Assembly: GCA_035530195.1 (NCBI GenBank)
Contig: DATKVG010000217.1
Location: 1-64,000 of the forward strand
From: JAPLKX01 sp035530195
Lineage (GTDB): Bacteria > Hydrogenedentota > Hydrogenedentia > Hydrogenedentales > SLHB01
Reading direction: 5' to 3'
DNA: 64,000 nucleotides
Under the pieces are notes generated by a model. The model had not been told where the DNA came from. It saw only the letters and a program-made list of their open reading frames with translations, and searched no databases. Made by a program: the position numbers and the translations under genes. The stretch's first letter is position 1. Each line of letters starts with the position of its first letter. This document shows positions 24,929-33,048 of the stretch, piece by piece.

Positions 24929-25855
24929 TCAGCTCAGTAAGCCTTGGATGATGATATCCACCGCTTCGTCTTCAGTGAGCCCGCGCGACTGCAGCGTTTG
25001 CAGTTGTTTTGAATCGACGCTGCCGATCGCGGCCTCGTGGGTGACGTGCGCCAGCGGGTGGTTCACCTCGACGACCGGCACCGCTTTCGCCACGGCGTTG
25101 CCCTGGACTATTTCCTTGCAGTCGACGTGCCCGCGGGCGTATGCGGCCGACGCCCGCAGCGTGTTAAACACTTCGGCCTGGGCGTCGTCACGCAACGCGA
25201 TGTACGATTTCAGCACGGCCCGCGCATACTCCCCCTCGAGCAGGGCTGTCTCATGGATTTTTATCACGTCATTCTTGCTGCCGCTGATCCGCGCCACCAT
25301 CTCCACCACGCCGTGCGCCAGGCACGTGGTCTCATAATCAATATCGATCCGGCCAACGCGCCCTTTGATCAGCTCGAACTCCGTCCGAAACCGCCCTTCT
25401 TCCTCGACCCTCACCTTCGCCTTTGGCAGCACCAGCACCCCGCCATGCGGGCCGTGCACGTGCCGCTCAAAATACGAGTAGCTTGCTCCTGCGCCCACGG
25501 TGATCTCCGCGTCCATCCGGTGGACCACGTCCACCGCGTTCGGGAACGAGCAGTGCGCAATCACCGACGCCTGGCTTCCCGCTTGCGCCCGAATGTCGAG
25601 CACGATGTTTTGCACCCCGGTCTCCGGCAGCATCCCAAAACAGATATGGACCGGATTCGCTATTTTCGCGCCTTCCCGGAAAGTGATTCGAGCGCGGATA
25701 CCTTCGGCCTGTTCTTCGACCTCGACCTCGAGCCCGGGCACCAGGTGGGACCCCAACACCTGGTTGTGATGCACCTCGATCCGGGCCACGTCGTCGCCCG
25801 TCGGATGACCCCCAATCGACGCCAGCAGTTTCTCCAGCAGTTCGGCTTTGCTCAC
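24929..25855 (-). CDS. short SufB/SufD-family scaffold protein (SmsB-like)
   Basis: 308 residues, much shorter than canonical SufB (~470), resembling the archaeal and deep-branching minimal SufB paired with one SufC. The core beta-helix segments are ASVIAHCSFPNAVDVVHRMDAEITVGAGA and ARAVLKSYIALRDDAQAEVFNTLRA. The C-terminal block GHVDCKEIVQGNAVAKAVPVVEVNHPLAHVTHEAAIGSV contains the conserved Cys and the ELxHEA-like sequence expected for the scaffold. It probably builds or carries Fe-S clusters with SufC. The GTG start overlaps the sufC stop (GTGA) and has GGAGGAG five bases upstream. Confidence 0.87.
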   Translation of the reverse strand: MSKAELLEKLLASIGGHPTGDDVARIEVHHNQVLGSHLVPGLEVEVEEQAEGIRARITFREGAKIANPVHICFGMLPETGVQNIVLDIRAQAGSQASVIAHCSFPNAVDVVHRMDAEITVGAGASYSYFERHVHGPHGGVLVLPKAKVRVEEEGRFRTEFELIKGRVGRIDIDYETTCLAHGVVEMVARISGSKNDVIKIHETALLEGEYARAVLKSYIALRDDAQAEVFNTLRASAAYARGHVDCKEIVQGNAVAKAVPVVEVNHPLAHVTHEAAIGSVDSKQLQTLQSRGLTEDEAVDIIIQGLLS

Positions 25856-26586
25856 ATCAACTCCTCCGCCACCGGGACATTCATGTGATCGCAGGGCAGG
25901 CACTTGTTTTCAAAATATCCGGCGATTCTGCCCACCTCGCCTTTATCGATTACCTTGCCGCAACACATCAAAAATGCATGCTCGGACTGGCGCAGCACCG
26001 CCAGGCTGTGCGTGATCTGGATCACCGTGGCCCCGTTGGCTTTCAGCGTCTGGTTGGCCTCGAAGATCTTCTCGAGCGCCTCGACGTCGATGCCCGAGTC
26101 CGGCTCGTCCATCAACACCAGCTTCGGTTCCATCGCCAGGATCGACGCCAGCTCGATGCGTTTGCGCTCGCCGCCGCTCAGCGTCTTGTCGACGGCGCGA
26201 GCGAGGTATTTGGCGGGATCCAGCCCAACCTGGTCCAAGGCCGCCTTAATCCGCGTATTGCCCTTGTCTTTTGCGCCGGCCCGAATAAACTGGCGCACCG
26301 TCAGCCCCTCGAAGCGCGCCGGTTCCTGCCAGGCCATCGTGATTCCAAGCCGCGCACGCTCGTCCACCGACAGGCCTGTTATGGACGCCCCCTCGAACAG
26401 GATGTCGCCTTCGATACGCCGGAAGCCCGCGAGCCCGATGATGGTGCTGGCAAGCGTCGATTTGCCGGCACCGTTCGGGCCGATCAGCGCATGGATCCGG
26501 TTTGGCCAGATATCGAGCGTGATCCCGTTGAGGATTCGGCGTCCCCCGAGTTCCAAACTCAGATTCCGTAGCTCCAGGATGTTCAT
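25852..26586 (-). CDS. sufC: SufC-family ATPase of a minimal SUF system
   Basis: 244 residues. Walker A is GPNGAGKST, the Q-loop region is MAWQEPARFEGL (typical of SufC), the signature is LSGGERKR, and Walker B is LVLMDEPDSGID. SufC powers conformational changes of the SufB scaffold during Fe-S assembly. Unusually, the C-terminal tail carries a cysteine cluster (MCCGKV, ENKCLPCDH) beyond the standard end. No sufD, sufS, sufE or sufU is nearby, so the locus is the two-gene form. It is translationally coupled to the SufB-like gene. Confidence 0.92.
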   Translation of the reverse strand: MNILELRNLSLELGGRRILNGITLDIWPNRIHALIGPNGAGKSTLASTIIGLAGFRRIEGDILFEGASITGLSVDERARLGITMAWQEPARFEGLTVRQFIRAGAKDKGNTRIKAALDQVGLDPAKYLARAVDKTLSGGERKRIELASILAMEPKLVLMDEPDSGIDVEALEKIFEANQTLKANGATVIQITHSLAVLRQSEHAFLMCCGKVIDKGEVGRIAGYFENKCLPCDHMNVPVAEELM

Positions 26587-26597
26587 TTCTGTTAATC

Positions 26598-27587
26598 CTA
26601 ATCCGCCCGCTTCACTTCTACCGCATTGCCTGTCCGCGCCGACTGATATAATGCGTCTATCACGGCCATGTTTCTAATCGCATCTTCAGCCGGCCACCGC
26701 AGCGGCTCGCCCTTTCGCAGTGCGCGCGCAAAATCTTCCACCTCGAGCCGGTACGTGTTCACGCCCGGCGTAACGATTCTTTCTTCTTTGCCGCCGCGGC
26801 ACAGCACCACTTCCGCGTCGGCTTCCCCGGGGATCCATGCATTTTCCAGCACGATCGCGCCGTCAGTCCCGGCAATTTCAACCCGGCACCGTTCGCTGGC
26901 CTCGATGCTGCACTCGAAATGGGCCAGCGGCCCGTTCTCGAACTCGAGCGCGCCCACCATCGAATCGTCCACCGTTGTCCGCCGCTCGAATGCGAAGACT
27001 CGGGAAGGTTCGGCCTTCGCAATCATCCTCGAGAGATTCACGCAGTAGCAGCCCACGTCCATCAGCGAACCGCCCGCCAACTCGCGCGATGCCGGGATTT
27101 CGCTGCGGTCCTCCAAAAAAAACGTAAATGCGCTGTTGATCGTGACCACCCGGCCTATCGCGCCCGACTCGATCAGCCCAAACACCCGCTCGTACATCGG
27201 GTGGAACCGGTACATGAAGGCTTCCGCCAGCAGCATGCCCGTGCGCCGCGATGCAGACACCATCTCGCCCGCCTCCGCCGCGGAAACCGCAACCGGTTTT
27301 TCGCACAGCACCGGCTTGCCCGCATCGAGCGCGCGGATCGTCCACTCCGCGTGCAGGCTGTTGGGCAGCGGGACATAAACCGCCTCAACCTCCGGCGATT
27401 GCAGCAACTCGTCGTATGAGCCAAATGCCTGCGCGATACCGTGTTCCTTGGCAAACTGGACGGCCCGCGCCCGATTTCGGCTTGCCACGGCGCTGACAAC
27501 GCTGCCACGGCTCTGCCCAATCCCGCGGACAATCTGCCGCGCAATCCGCGCCGTACCCAGTATGCCCCACCGAACTGGCTGTTCCAT
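26598..27587 (-). CDS. Gfo/Idh/MocA family oxidoreductase
   Basis: 329 residues. The Rossmann segment WGILGTARIARQIVRGI binds NAD(P), and LCEKPVAVS holds the catalytic-site Lys of the EKP motif. The C-terminal alpha/beta domain includes GGSLMDVGCYCVNLSRM. Members oxidise sugars, inositols or pseudo-sugars, and the substrate cannot be predicted. The ATG at 27587 is preferred because GCGGAAGGGA lies just upstream. An upstream TTG would cover that site. It lies 12 bases before sufC and may share its transcript. Confidence 0.92.
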   Translation of the reverse strand: MEQPVRWGILGTARIARQIVRGIGQSRGSVVSAVASRNRARAVQFAKEHGIAQAFGSYDELLQSPEVEAVYVPLPNSLHAEWTIRALDAGKPVLCEKPVAVSAAEAGEMVSASRRTGMLLAEAFMYRFHPMYERVFGLIESGAIGRVVTINSAFTFFLEDRSEIPASRELAGGSLMDVGCYCVNLSRMIAKAEPSRVFAFERRTTVDDSMVGALEFENGPLAHFECSIEASERCRVEIAGTDGAIVLENAWIPGEADAEVVLCRGGKEERIVTPGVNTYRLEVEDFARALRKGEPLRWPAEDAIRNMAVIDALYQSARTGNAVEVKRAD

Positions 27588-27626
27588 CCCGATTCCCTTC
27601 CGCAACGGCGGGTGCGACCCGGCCGC

Positions 27627-28355
27627 CTATTCGGCGATGCGCGCCGTCTTGACGTAATCCAGCCGAGGGAACGTCCGCTCGAGGTACGAGTTGCCTTCCG
27701 CCGTGATCCGCCCTTGATTCGGCATCTCCCTGTACTCCGAGTTGATCTTCTTCACGACGTCGAAACCCTCCACCACCTTGCCGAACGGCGAAAAGCCCAG
27801 AGGGTCAAGCCGGGCGTTGTTCTCGAGGTTGATGAAAAGCTGCGCAGTTCGCGTGTTTGGCCCGCCGGTTGCATACGTGATCGTCCCGGGAGCGTTGGTC
27901 TCCTTGACCGGATCGTCTTTAATCCGCTTCTTTTCCCACTCGGCCGCCACCTTCGGATCGCCGTTAAGCCCGAATTGCACCACAAAACCCGGCAGCACAC
28001 GGAAAAACCGGTTGCCGTCGTAATAGTTCGCTTTCACCAGTTCTTCAAACCGTTGCGCACCAATCGGCGCCCAATCCCGGTGGACTTCAACGACAAAATC
28101 CCCGCCGCTGGTCTCGAACTTCACTTTGAACACGTTCGCGTCCGGTTTGGTATCGGATGGAGCGGGTTCTTTCACGGACTTCTCCTTTTCCCCGCCAGAT
28201 GCGGCGGCCTCCGCGTTGCTGTCCAGTTGTTTTTGCACTTCCTTCGCCTTCTCGAGCCGGTCAGCGGTCAGCCGATCCGGCTGAAAATGGTTCAGCACCA
28301 GCAGCCCCGCCACCACTACCACCACACCCACGGCAACTTGTATCAATTTCTTCAT
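27627..28355 (-). CDS. membrane-anchored cyclophilin-type peptidyl-prolyl isomerase
   Basis: 242 residues. One N-terminal transmembrane helix (LIQVAVGVVVVVAGLLVL) is followed by a charged, Ala/Glu-rich linker and a cyclophilin domain beginning VKFETSGGDFVVEVHRDWAP. YYDGNRFFRVLPGFVVQFG carries the catalytic Arg of the FHRV motif, and ARTAQLFINL-like NTRTAQLFINLENN is the second active-site block. It should catalyse prolyl isomerisation in the periplasm and assist folding of exported proteins. GGAGAG precedes ATG 28355. An earlier in-frame ATG would add a non-signal extension. Confidence 0.92.
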   Translation of the reverse strand: MKKLIQVAVGVVVVVAGLLVLNHFQPDRLTADRLEKAKEVQKQLDSNAEAAASGGEKEKSVKEPAPSDTKPDANVFKVKFETSGGDFVVEVHRDWAPIGAQRFEELVKANYYDGNRFFRVLPGFVVQFGLNGDPKVAAEWEKKRIKDDPVKETNAPGTITYATGGPNTRTAQLFINLENNARLDPLGFSPFGKVVEGFDVVKKINSEYREMPNQGRITAEGNSYLERTFPRLDYVKTARIAE

Positions 28356-28537
28356 TGCGCACTCTCCACATTCACGGAAACCCGTCTTGATAAAGCTCAA
28401 TCATACCTGCCGCAGCCTCCCGCTTGCAACGCGAGCCCCTCGTTGCACTCAGCTTCACCGGGGTGGGTGACCCGCCTGTTGGCTACTGCACTTTCACTAT
28501 CAAGACGCGCATAGGGCCTCTTCATGGTTCACCAACA

Positions 28538-28613
28538 AATCCTGTCAATCCTGTTATCCCGTCCAACTTAGAAGCCAAAAAGTCAGACAGGATAACAGGA
28601 TTTACAGGATTGA
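28538..28613. repeat. inverted repeat of the AATCCTGTnAATCCTGTTATCC type
   Basis: Arm 28538-28562 pairs with 28586-28613 with about three mismatches, separated by a 23-base loop. This family is widespread in many unrelated bacterial genomes and is typically intergenic. Confidence 0.85.
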
Positions 28614-28739
28614 CTTCCGAAAACGCCGGGCGTCCCCGCCATACGAACGGAACTGCGCTGTAGGCACAGAACTACGCGCCAGACGCAGAACTGCCCTCTC
28701 CGCGCAGGCCCGCGCTGTAGGCGCGGAACGCAATAGGCC

Positions 28740-29012
28740 GGGGCAACGCCCCATAAGCGCTAACATAAGGCGAGTCCGCTCTCGCGCACTACGTTTTAGC
28801 CCGCTTGAGCGGGCTCCTCTTTGCACCCGTCTTTAGACGGGGTGACCATAGCTTAACTCTTCTCGACAGCGCGCTTTAGCGCGACTTCAAAACGGCTTCA
28901 GCAACAACTCTCAGTATCAGGCAAGAGCACTGTTAAGGCGCTTAAGTTAGCGCATATGGAGCAACGCACCGGTGATACGACCCAACAATAAAGCCACCAC
29001 GCTGAAAGCGTG
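28740..29012. repeat. cluster of short hairpins
   Basis: GGGGCAACGCCCC (28740-28752), AGCCCGCTTGAGCGGGCT (28798-28815), ACCCGTCTTTAGACGGGGT (28825-28843), CGCGCTTTAGCGCG (28870-28883) and CACGCTGAAAGCGTG (28998-29012) are five independent stems of 5-7 bp with 3-5 base loops. Stem sequences differ but the architecture is the same. Confidence 0.8.
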
Positions 29013-29034
29013 ACAGGATCCTCACCTTTTCAGT

Positions 29035-29063
29035 TTGCATTGCCCCGACGCCGGTACTACACT
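29035..29063 (+). promoter_or_regulatory. weak promoter candidate for the LRR-Roc-COR gene
   Basis: TTGCAT (29035-29040) and TACACT (29058-29063) with a 17-base spacer, 88 bases before the ATG. It would leave a GC-rich leader with no obvious Shine-Dalgarno. Confidence 0.3.
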
Positions 29064-29150
29064 AGCCGACCGAGGGGAGTACTAACAGCGCCGACGTTGT
29101 ACGCGCCACCGCGCGCCAACAACCCGCCCGCGCCGTAAACGCGCACGGCG

Positions 29151-31883
29151 ATGCAAACGGCCGCAACCAAAACGGAGCTGGATCTCGTGCCCGACTATTC
29201 ATCCAAGGAGATCGCGGACCGAGTCGCCCAAGCCGCACGCGGCGGCTGGGAAAACTTAGATCTGATGCAGTGTCAGGTCCAAGTCGCGGACCTCCGCAAG
29301 CTCCTGGACGAACCCGGCATCGAACAGCTTCAGTCGCTGGACCTCGACAGCAACCGGCTCTCGACGCTTCCCACGGAGATCGGCCGGCTCACCGCTCTGA
29401 CATGGTTCGATCTCCGCAACAACCAACTCTCGACGCTTCCGCCGGAGATCGGACGGCTCACCGCTCTGACGAGGCTGTGGCTCTCCAACAACCGGCTCTC
29501 GACGCTTCCCACGGAGATCGGCCGGCTCACCGCCCTGACATCGCTGTGGCTCAACGACAACCAACTCTCGACGCTTCCGGCGGAGATCGGCCGGCTCACG
29601 GCCCTGACAGAACTGTACCTCCACAACAACCAACTCTCGACGCTTCCCGCGGAGATCGCCCGGCTCACCGCCCTGACAACGCTGTGGCTCAACGGCAACC
29701 AACTGTCGACGCTTCCGGCGGAGATCGGCCGGCTCACCGCCCTGACGGCGCTGTGGCTCTACAACAACCAACTCTCGACGCTTCCGGCGGAGATCGGCCG
29801 GCTCACCGCCCTTGAGCGGCTCTTCCTGCACGGCAACGACGCCCTCGCGATACCGCCGGAAATTCTCGGCCCCACGTGGAACGAGGTCGGACCTGGCAAG
29901 AAGCCGGCAGCGCCGTCGGCGATTCTCGATTATTACTTCCGGACGCGGGCCGCGGCGGGCACGCGCGCCTTGAACGAGGTAAAGGTGATCCTGGTAGGCC
30001 AGGGGGCCGTGGGTAAGACGTCGCTCGTGAAGCAGATCGTTCATAACACGTTCAATAAGCGGGAACGAAAAACCAAGGGCATATACATCGAGAAGGCGTG
30101 GAGCGTCCCGGGGAAGAAGAAGGGGGAGAAGGTGCAGGTGAATTTCTGGGATTTCGGCGGCCAGGAGATCATGCATGCCACCCACCAGTTTTTCCTTACA
30201 AAACGTACGGTTTATCTGCTGGTGGTCGATGCCCGGAAAGGCGAAAACGAGAGCAACATCCACTATTGGCTGAAGATCATCCGGAGTTTCGGCGGCGAGT
30301 CGCCGGTGCTGGTGATCACCAACAAGTGCGACGCCCATCATCTCGAACTGAACGAAACCCGGCTCAAGAAGGACTATCCGAACATCCGCGGATTCTACCG
30401 GACTTCCTGCGAGACCGGCGACGGCATAAAAGAACTCAAAGCGGCTATCGAGAAACAGATCCAGGGTCCGGCGATGCGTTACGTGTTCGACTTGCTCCCG
30501 AAGGATTACTTCACGGTGAAGGAAAAACTCGAGACGCTGGCCGAGCAGCGCAACTATATCGACATCCGCGACTATTACGCGCTGTGTACTCAAAACGGCG
30601 TGACCGACAACGAGGAACAGGACCGGTTGCTTCGGTTTCTGCACGACCTGGGCAGCGTGCTCAGTTTCACGGACCCGGACAGCCCGCTGGCCGTGCGCGA
30701 GACCAGCGTGCTCAACCCGCACTGGGTGACCCAGGGTGTGTACAAGATCCTCAACGACGAGCAACTCGCACGTGCCGGCGGCGTCCTCGAGGCGGACGAC
30801 CTGCCCCGCATTCTCAAAGGTAAAACACATCCGGTCGAGTGCCACCCGTTCATTGTGGGCATGATGCACAAGTTTGAACTGTGTTTTACCATCAAAGAGG
30901 ACCGGAAATGGCTTGTGACCGAACTGCTGCCCAAGAAGGAACCGCCAAAACTCGCGGAGTGGGAAGATGCGTTGCGGTTCCAGTACCATTACGACGTTCT
31001 GCCGGGCGGCATCATCTGCCGCTTCATGGTCCGTCGCTATGAAGACCTCACCAGGCCGCCGACGTACTGGCGCAGCGGCGTTGTGCTCGAGATGGACCGG
31101 TGTAAGGCCCTCGTCCGCAGCGATACCGACAAAGGCCGGATGTACATCGCCGTAACGGGGCCCGAAGGCGGCCGCCGCCCGTTGTTGTCGGTCATCCGCG
31201 ACGAGTTCGCCCGCATCCACCGCACGATCCCCGGCCTGCTGCCCAAACAAATGGTGCCACTGTGGGACAACCCGGACATCGTGGTGTCGCATGAGCATTT
31301 GTTGACCCTAGAGCAAGAGCGCGTGGAAGACTTCATCCCGGATGGCGCCGGTAAGCGTTATACGGTGAAAGAGATGTTGGACGGAATTGAGTTTGCCTGG
31401 CTGCGCGAGTTTGGGGAATCGCATCTGTATCCGCCCCTGTTTGTTGTCGCGCCGCAGAAGTCTTTCCCCGATGCCTGGGAAGTGTTTTGTTGCGAGGTGC
31501 TCAACCGCTACTACAAGACAGACAAAATTCGTCAGCGGAAACCTCCGGAAAACGGTGTGGATTTGTACTGCCCAAAGACAAAGACGGCGTTCCAATGCAA
31601 GTCGGTCGAGAAAGCGGCGGGCAAGTTCAATATCACCAATGCGGAGGAATCGCTGCGGCGTGCGCTCGAGATACGCAAAACGCTGCCTTGGAAGAAGTAC
31701 GCGTTGTGCAGCAACATAGCGTTAACCGAGCCCCAAGAGAAGAAGTTGCGAGCCACGTTTCCGGACATCGAGTTTCTTACACCCAGCTTCTGGGTGGCCC
31801 GATGCCGGGAGCAGTCGAGATACCTAGGCGACCGTTTCCGCCGCCTGGAACCGATGCAACGCCGCGGGCCTGCAAAAGCATAG
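29151..31883 (+). CDS. ROCO-family protein: LRR - Roc GTPase - COR - PD-(D/E)xK nuclease-like C-terminus
   Basis: 910 residues, cytoplasmic. Residues 68-228 are seven near-identical 23-residue leucine-rich repeats (NQLSTLPAEIGRLTAL). The Roc GTPase follows: P-loop GQGAVGKTS (283-291), WDFGGQE with Asp334 and Gln338, TNKCD (390-394), and TSCE at 418. A COR dimerisation domain follows (about 470-720; RFMVRRYEDL, YWRSGVVLEM). Residues ~765-900 have E777/E782 in WEVFCCEVLNRYY, then GVDLYC with Asp804, ten residues, and Gln815-Cys-Lys817. This is the E...D-x10-(E/Q)xK layout of Mrr-like restriction nucleases. I infer an LRR-sensing, GTP-switched nuclease effector, perhaps antiviral. No Shine-Dalgarno is obvious. 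It stands alone between repeat-rich spacers. Confidence 0.85.
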   Translation: MQTAATKTELDLVPDYSSKEIADRVAQAARGGWENLDLMQCQVQVADLRKLLDEPGIEQLQSLDLDSNRLSTLPTEIGRLTALTWFDLRNNQLSTLPPEIGRLTALTRLWLSNNRLSTLPTEIGRLTALTSLWLNDNQLSTLPAEIGRLTALTELYLHNNQLSTLPAEIARLTALTTLWLNGNQLSTLPAEIGRLTALTALWLYNNQLSTLPAEIGRLTALERLFLHGNDALAIPPEILGPTWNEVGPGKKPAAPSAILDYYFRTRAAAGTRALNEVKVILVGQGAVGKTSLVKQIVHNTFNKRERKTKGIYIEKAWSVPGKKKGEKVQVNFWDFGGQEIMHATHQFFLTKRTVYLLVVDARKGENESNIHYWLKIIRSFGGESPVLVITNKCDAHHLELNETRLKKDYPNIRGFYRTSCETGDGIKELKAAIEKQIQGPAMRYVFDLLPKDYFTVKEKLETLAEQRNYIDIRDYYALCTQNGVTDNEEQDRLLRFLHDLGSVLSFTDPDSPLAVRETSVLNPHWVTQGVYKILNDEQLARAGGVLEADDLPRILKGKTHPVECHPFIVGMMHKFELCFTIKEDRKWLVTELLPKKEPPKLAEWEDALRFQYHYDVLPGGIICRFMVRRYEDLTRPPTYWRSGVVLEMDRCKALVRSDTDKGRMYIAVTGPEGGRRPLLSVIRDEFARIHRTIPGLLPKQMVPLWDNPDIVVSHEHLLTLEQERVEDFIPDGAGKRYTVKEMLDGIEFAWLREFGESHLYPPLFVVAPQKSFPDAWEVFCCEVLNRYYKTDKIRQRKPPENGVDLYCPKTKTAFQCKSVEKAAGKFNITNAEESLRRALEIRKTLPWKKYALCSNIALTEPQEKKLRATFPDIEFLTPSFWVARCREQSRYLGDRFRRLEPMQRRGPAKA
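29352..29834 (+). repeat. seven tandem 69-bp repeats encoding the LRRs
   Basis: Seven units of 69 bp inside the LRR-Roc gene are almost identical at DNA level, including synonymous positions (CTCGACGCTTCC and GAGATCGGCCGGCTCACC recur unchanged). This points to recent amplification or gene conversion and to an array that can change length without shifting frame. Confidence 0.95.
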
Positions 31884-31918
31884 GCCGATACCTGTTCCAA
31901 ACCACATCCCAGGCGCCT

Positions 31919-31944
31919 TGTGGTGCGGGCGTCTCGCCTGCACA
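31919..31944. repeat. dispersed TTGTGGTGCGGGCGTCTCGCCTGCAC-type element, copy 1
   Basis: Matches 42446-42471 with one difference over 26 bases and forms a GCGGGCG/CGCCTGC stem. It lies just after the LRR-Roc stop codon and is followed by the hairpin GTCCCGTAGGGAC. Confidence 0.85.
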
Positions 31945-32014
31945 GTCCCGTAGGGACGTTCTTTGAGCAGCCCAGGACTGATACGGGCATCCCCGCAGGG
32001 GACTTCTTTCCAGC

Positions 32015-32929
32015 TTATTGTTTTGCCTGGCGCTCTTGCCATTCCCGTTCGAGACGCGGCTGGCGCTTCCACCTTCGGTGCAGCCACAGCCACTGCCCCG
32101 GATTTCGCTCGACCCCGCGGGCTACGGCATCCTGGCAACGCTGGCAATTCTCGACGATGGTCTCGCTGAGTCTTCCCCCGGCCAGTTCAATTTCAGGCAG
32201 GATTTCCGCCTCATACCGGCCATCCGCGCCGCGTTGCATGAAGACGGTGAAGATCGGCGCCCCGGTCTTTTTCGACAAGACCACCGGCCCGATCGTACCC
32301 CAGCATTCTTTGCCCAGGAATCGCAGCGGCACCCCGTTCTCCCGCGGGCTCTGATCGATCATGATGCCCACGTGATAGCCGTCCCGCAGGCAGCGAGCCA
32401 CCTCCTGGGCCGCCCCTTCTTTGGGTATTGTGACGATGCCGCCGGCACGCCGCGTCTTGTCCACGTACTCGTTCAGCGCCGGGTCGGCCAGGGGCCGCAT
32501 CACCGCCGCCACTTTCAGCCCGCTGTTTGCCAGCGCCGCCGCAAGCCATTCCCAATTGGCCTGGTGCGCCCCGATGAGGATGGCCCCTCGATCCCGCGGC
32601 AGCCGGTCAAGGCCTTTTATCGTCACGTGTCGATCGAGGAACCGGCCGCGCAACCGCTTGATGCTCAAAAACTCCGCGGCCACGATGCTGACGTTGTCGA
32701 CGCACTGTTTGAGCCGCCGGGCTTTCTCCTTCCGGCTGAGGCTGTCGCCGTACACGAGGTCCAGATTCGAGAACCCCGTCCGCCGTACCCGTGGAACCAC
32801 GTGATACGCCGCCCGCCCAAGCACCAGCATTACCCAACGCGCCATGCTCAGCGGCAGCCGGCCAAGCAGCCACGCAAGAATCAGCGTCACCCGCGCCGCC
32901 AGGTATCTTCTGACACCGCGCCATCTCAT
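32015..32929 (-). CDS. lysophospholipid/lipid A acyltransferase (LpxL/HtrB-like)
   Basis: 304 residues. The N-terminal hydrophobic helix (LILAWLLGRLPLSMARWVMLVLG) anchors it to the inner membrane. GAHQANWEW contains the catalytic H-x4-E motif of the LpxL/LpxM group. MIDQSPRENGVPLRFLGKECWGTIGPVVLSKKTGAPI and PGQWLWLHRRWK are further family blocks. It probably adds a secondary acyl chain to lipid A or a similar glycolipid, supporting an LPS-type outer membrane. It is the last gene of the leftward cluster. Confidence 0.92.
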   Translation of the reverse strand: MRWRGVRRYLAARVTLILAWLLGRLPLSMARWVMLVLGRAAYHVVPRVRRTGFSNLDLVYGDSLSRKEKARRLKQCVDNVSIVAAEFLSIKRLRGRFLDRHVTIKGLDRLPRDRGAILIGAHQANWEWLAAALANSGLKVAAVMRPLADPALNEYVDKTRRAGGIVTIPKEGAAQEVARCLRDGYHVGIMIDQSPRENGVPLRFLGKECWGTIGPVVLSKKTGAPIFTVFMQRGADGRYEAEILPEIELAGGRLSETIVENCQRCQDAVARGVERNPGQWLWLHRRWKRQPRLEREWQERQAKQ

Positions 32930-33048
32930 TCGGCATGACCTGAAGTCGGTTGTTTTTCAGCCACAAAAGAAACCTCGGAACGTAAGAAGCCAGACTCTCT
33001 TTTGAATCGTGAGCGCAAGGGTAAGAATCTTATACTGCTCTTGGATTG

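Larger units (their letters stand above)
28356..29150. other. 795-base hairpin-rich noncoding region upstream of the LRR-Roc gene
   Basis: It contains an inverted repeat (28538-28613) and at least five short hairpins with AT-rich loops (28740-28752, 28798-28815, 28825-28843, 28870-28883, 28998-29012), ending in a weak promoter-like pair. I see no coding region on either strand. Confidence 0.7.

Noticed and set aside
29256..31298. A 680-codon open frame antisense to the LRR-Roc-COR gene
   Set aside because: Mirror of the LRR array and GTPase codons; repetitive Arg-rich translation without a plausible fold.
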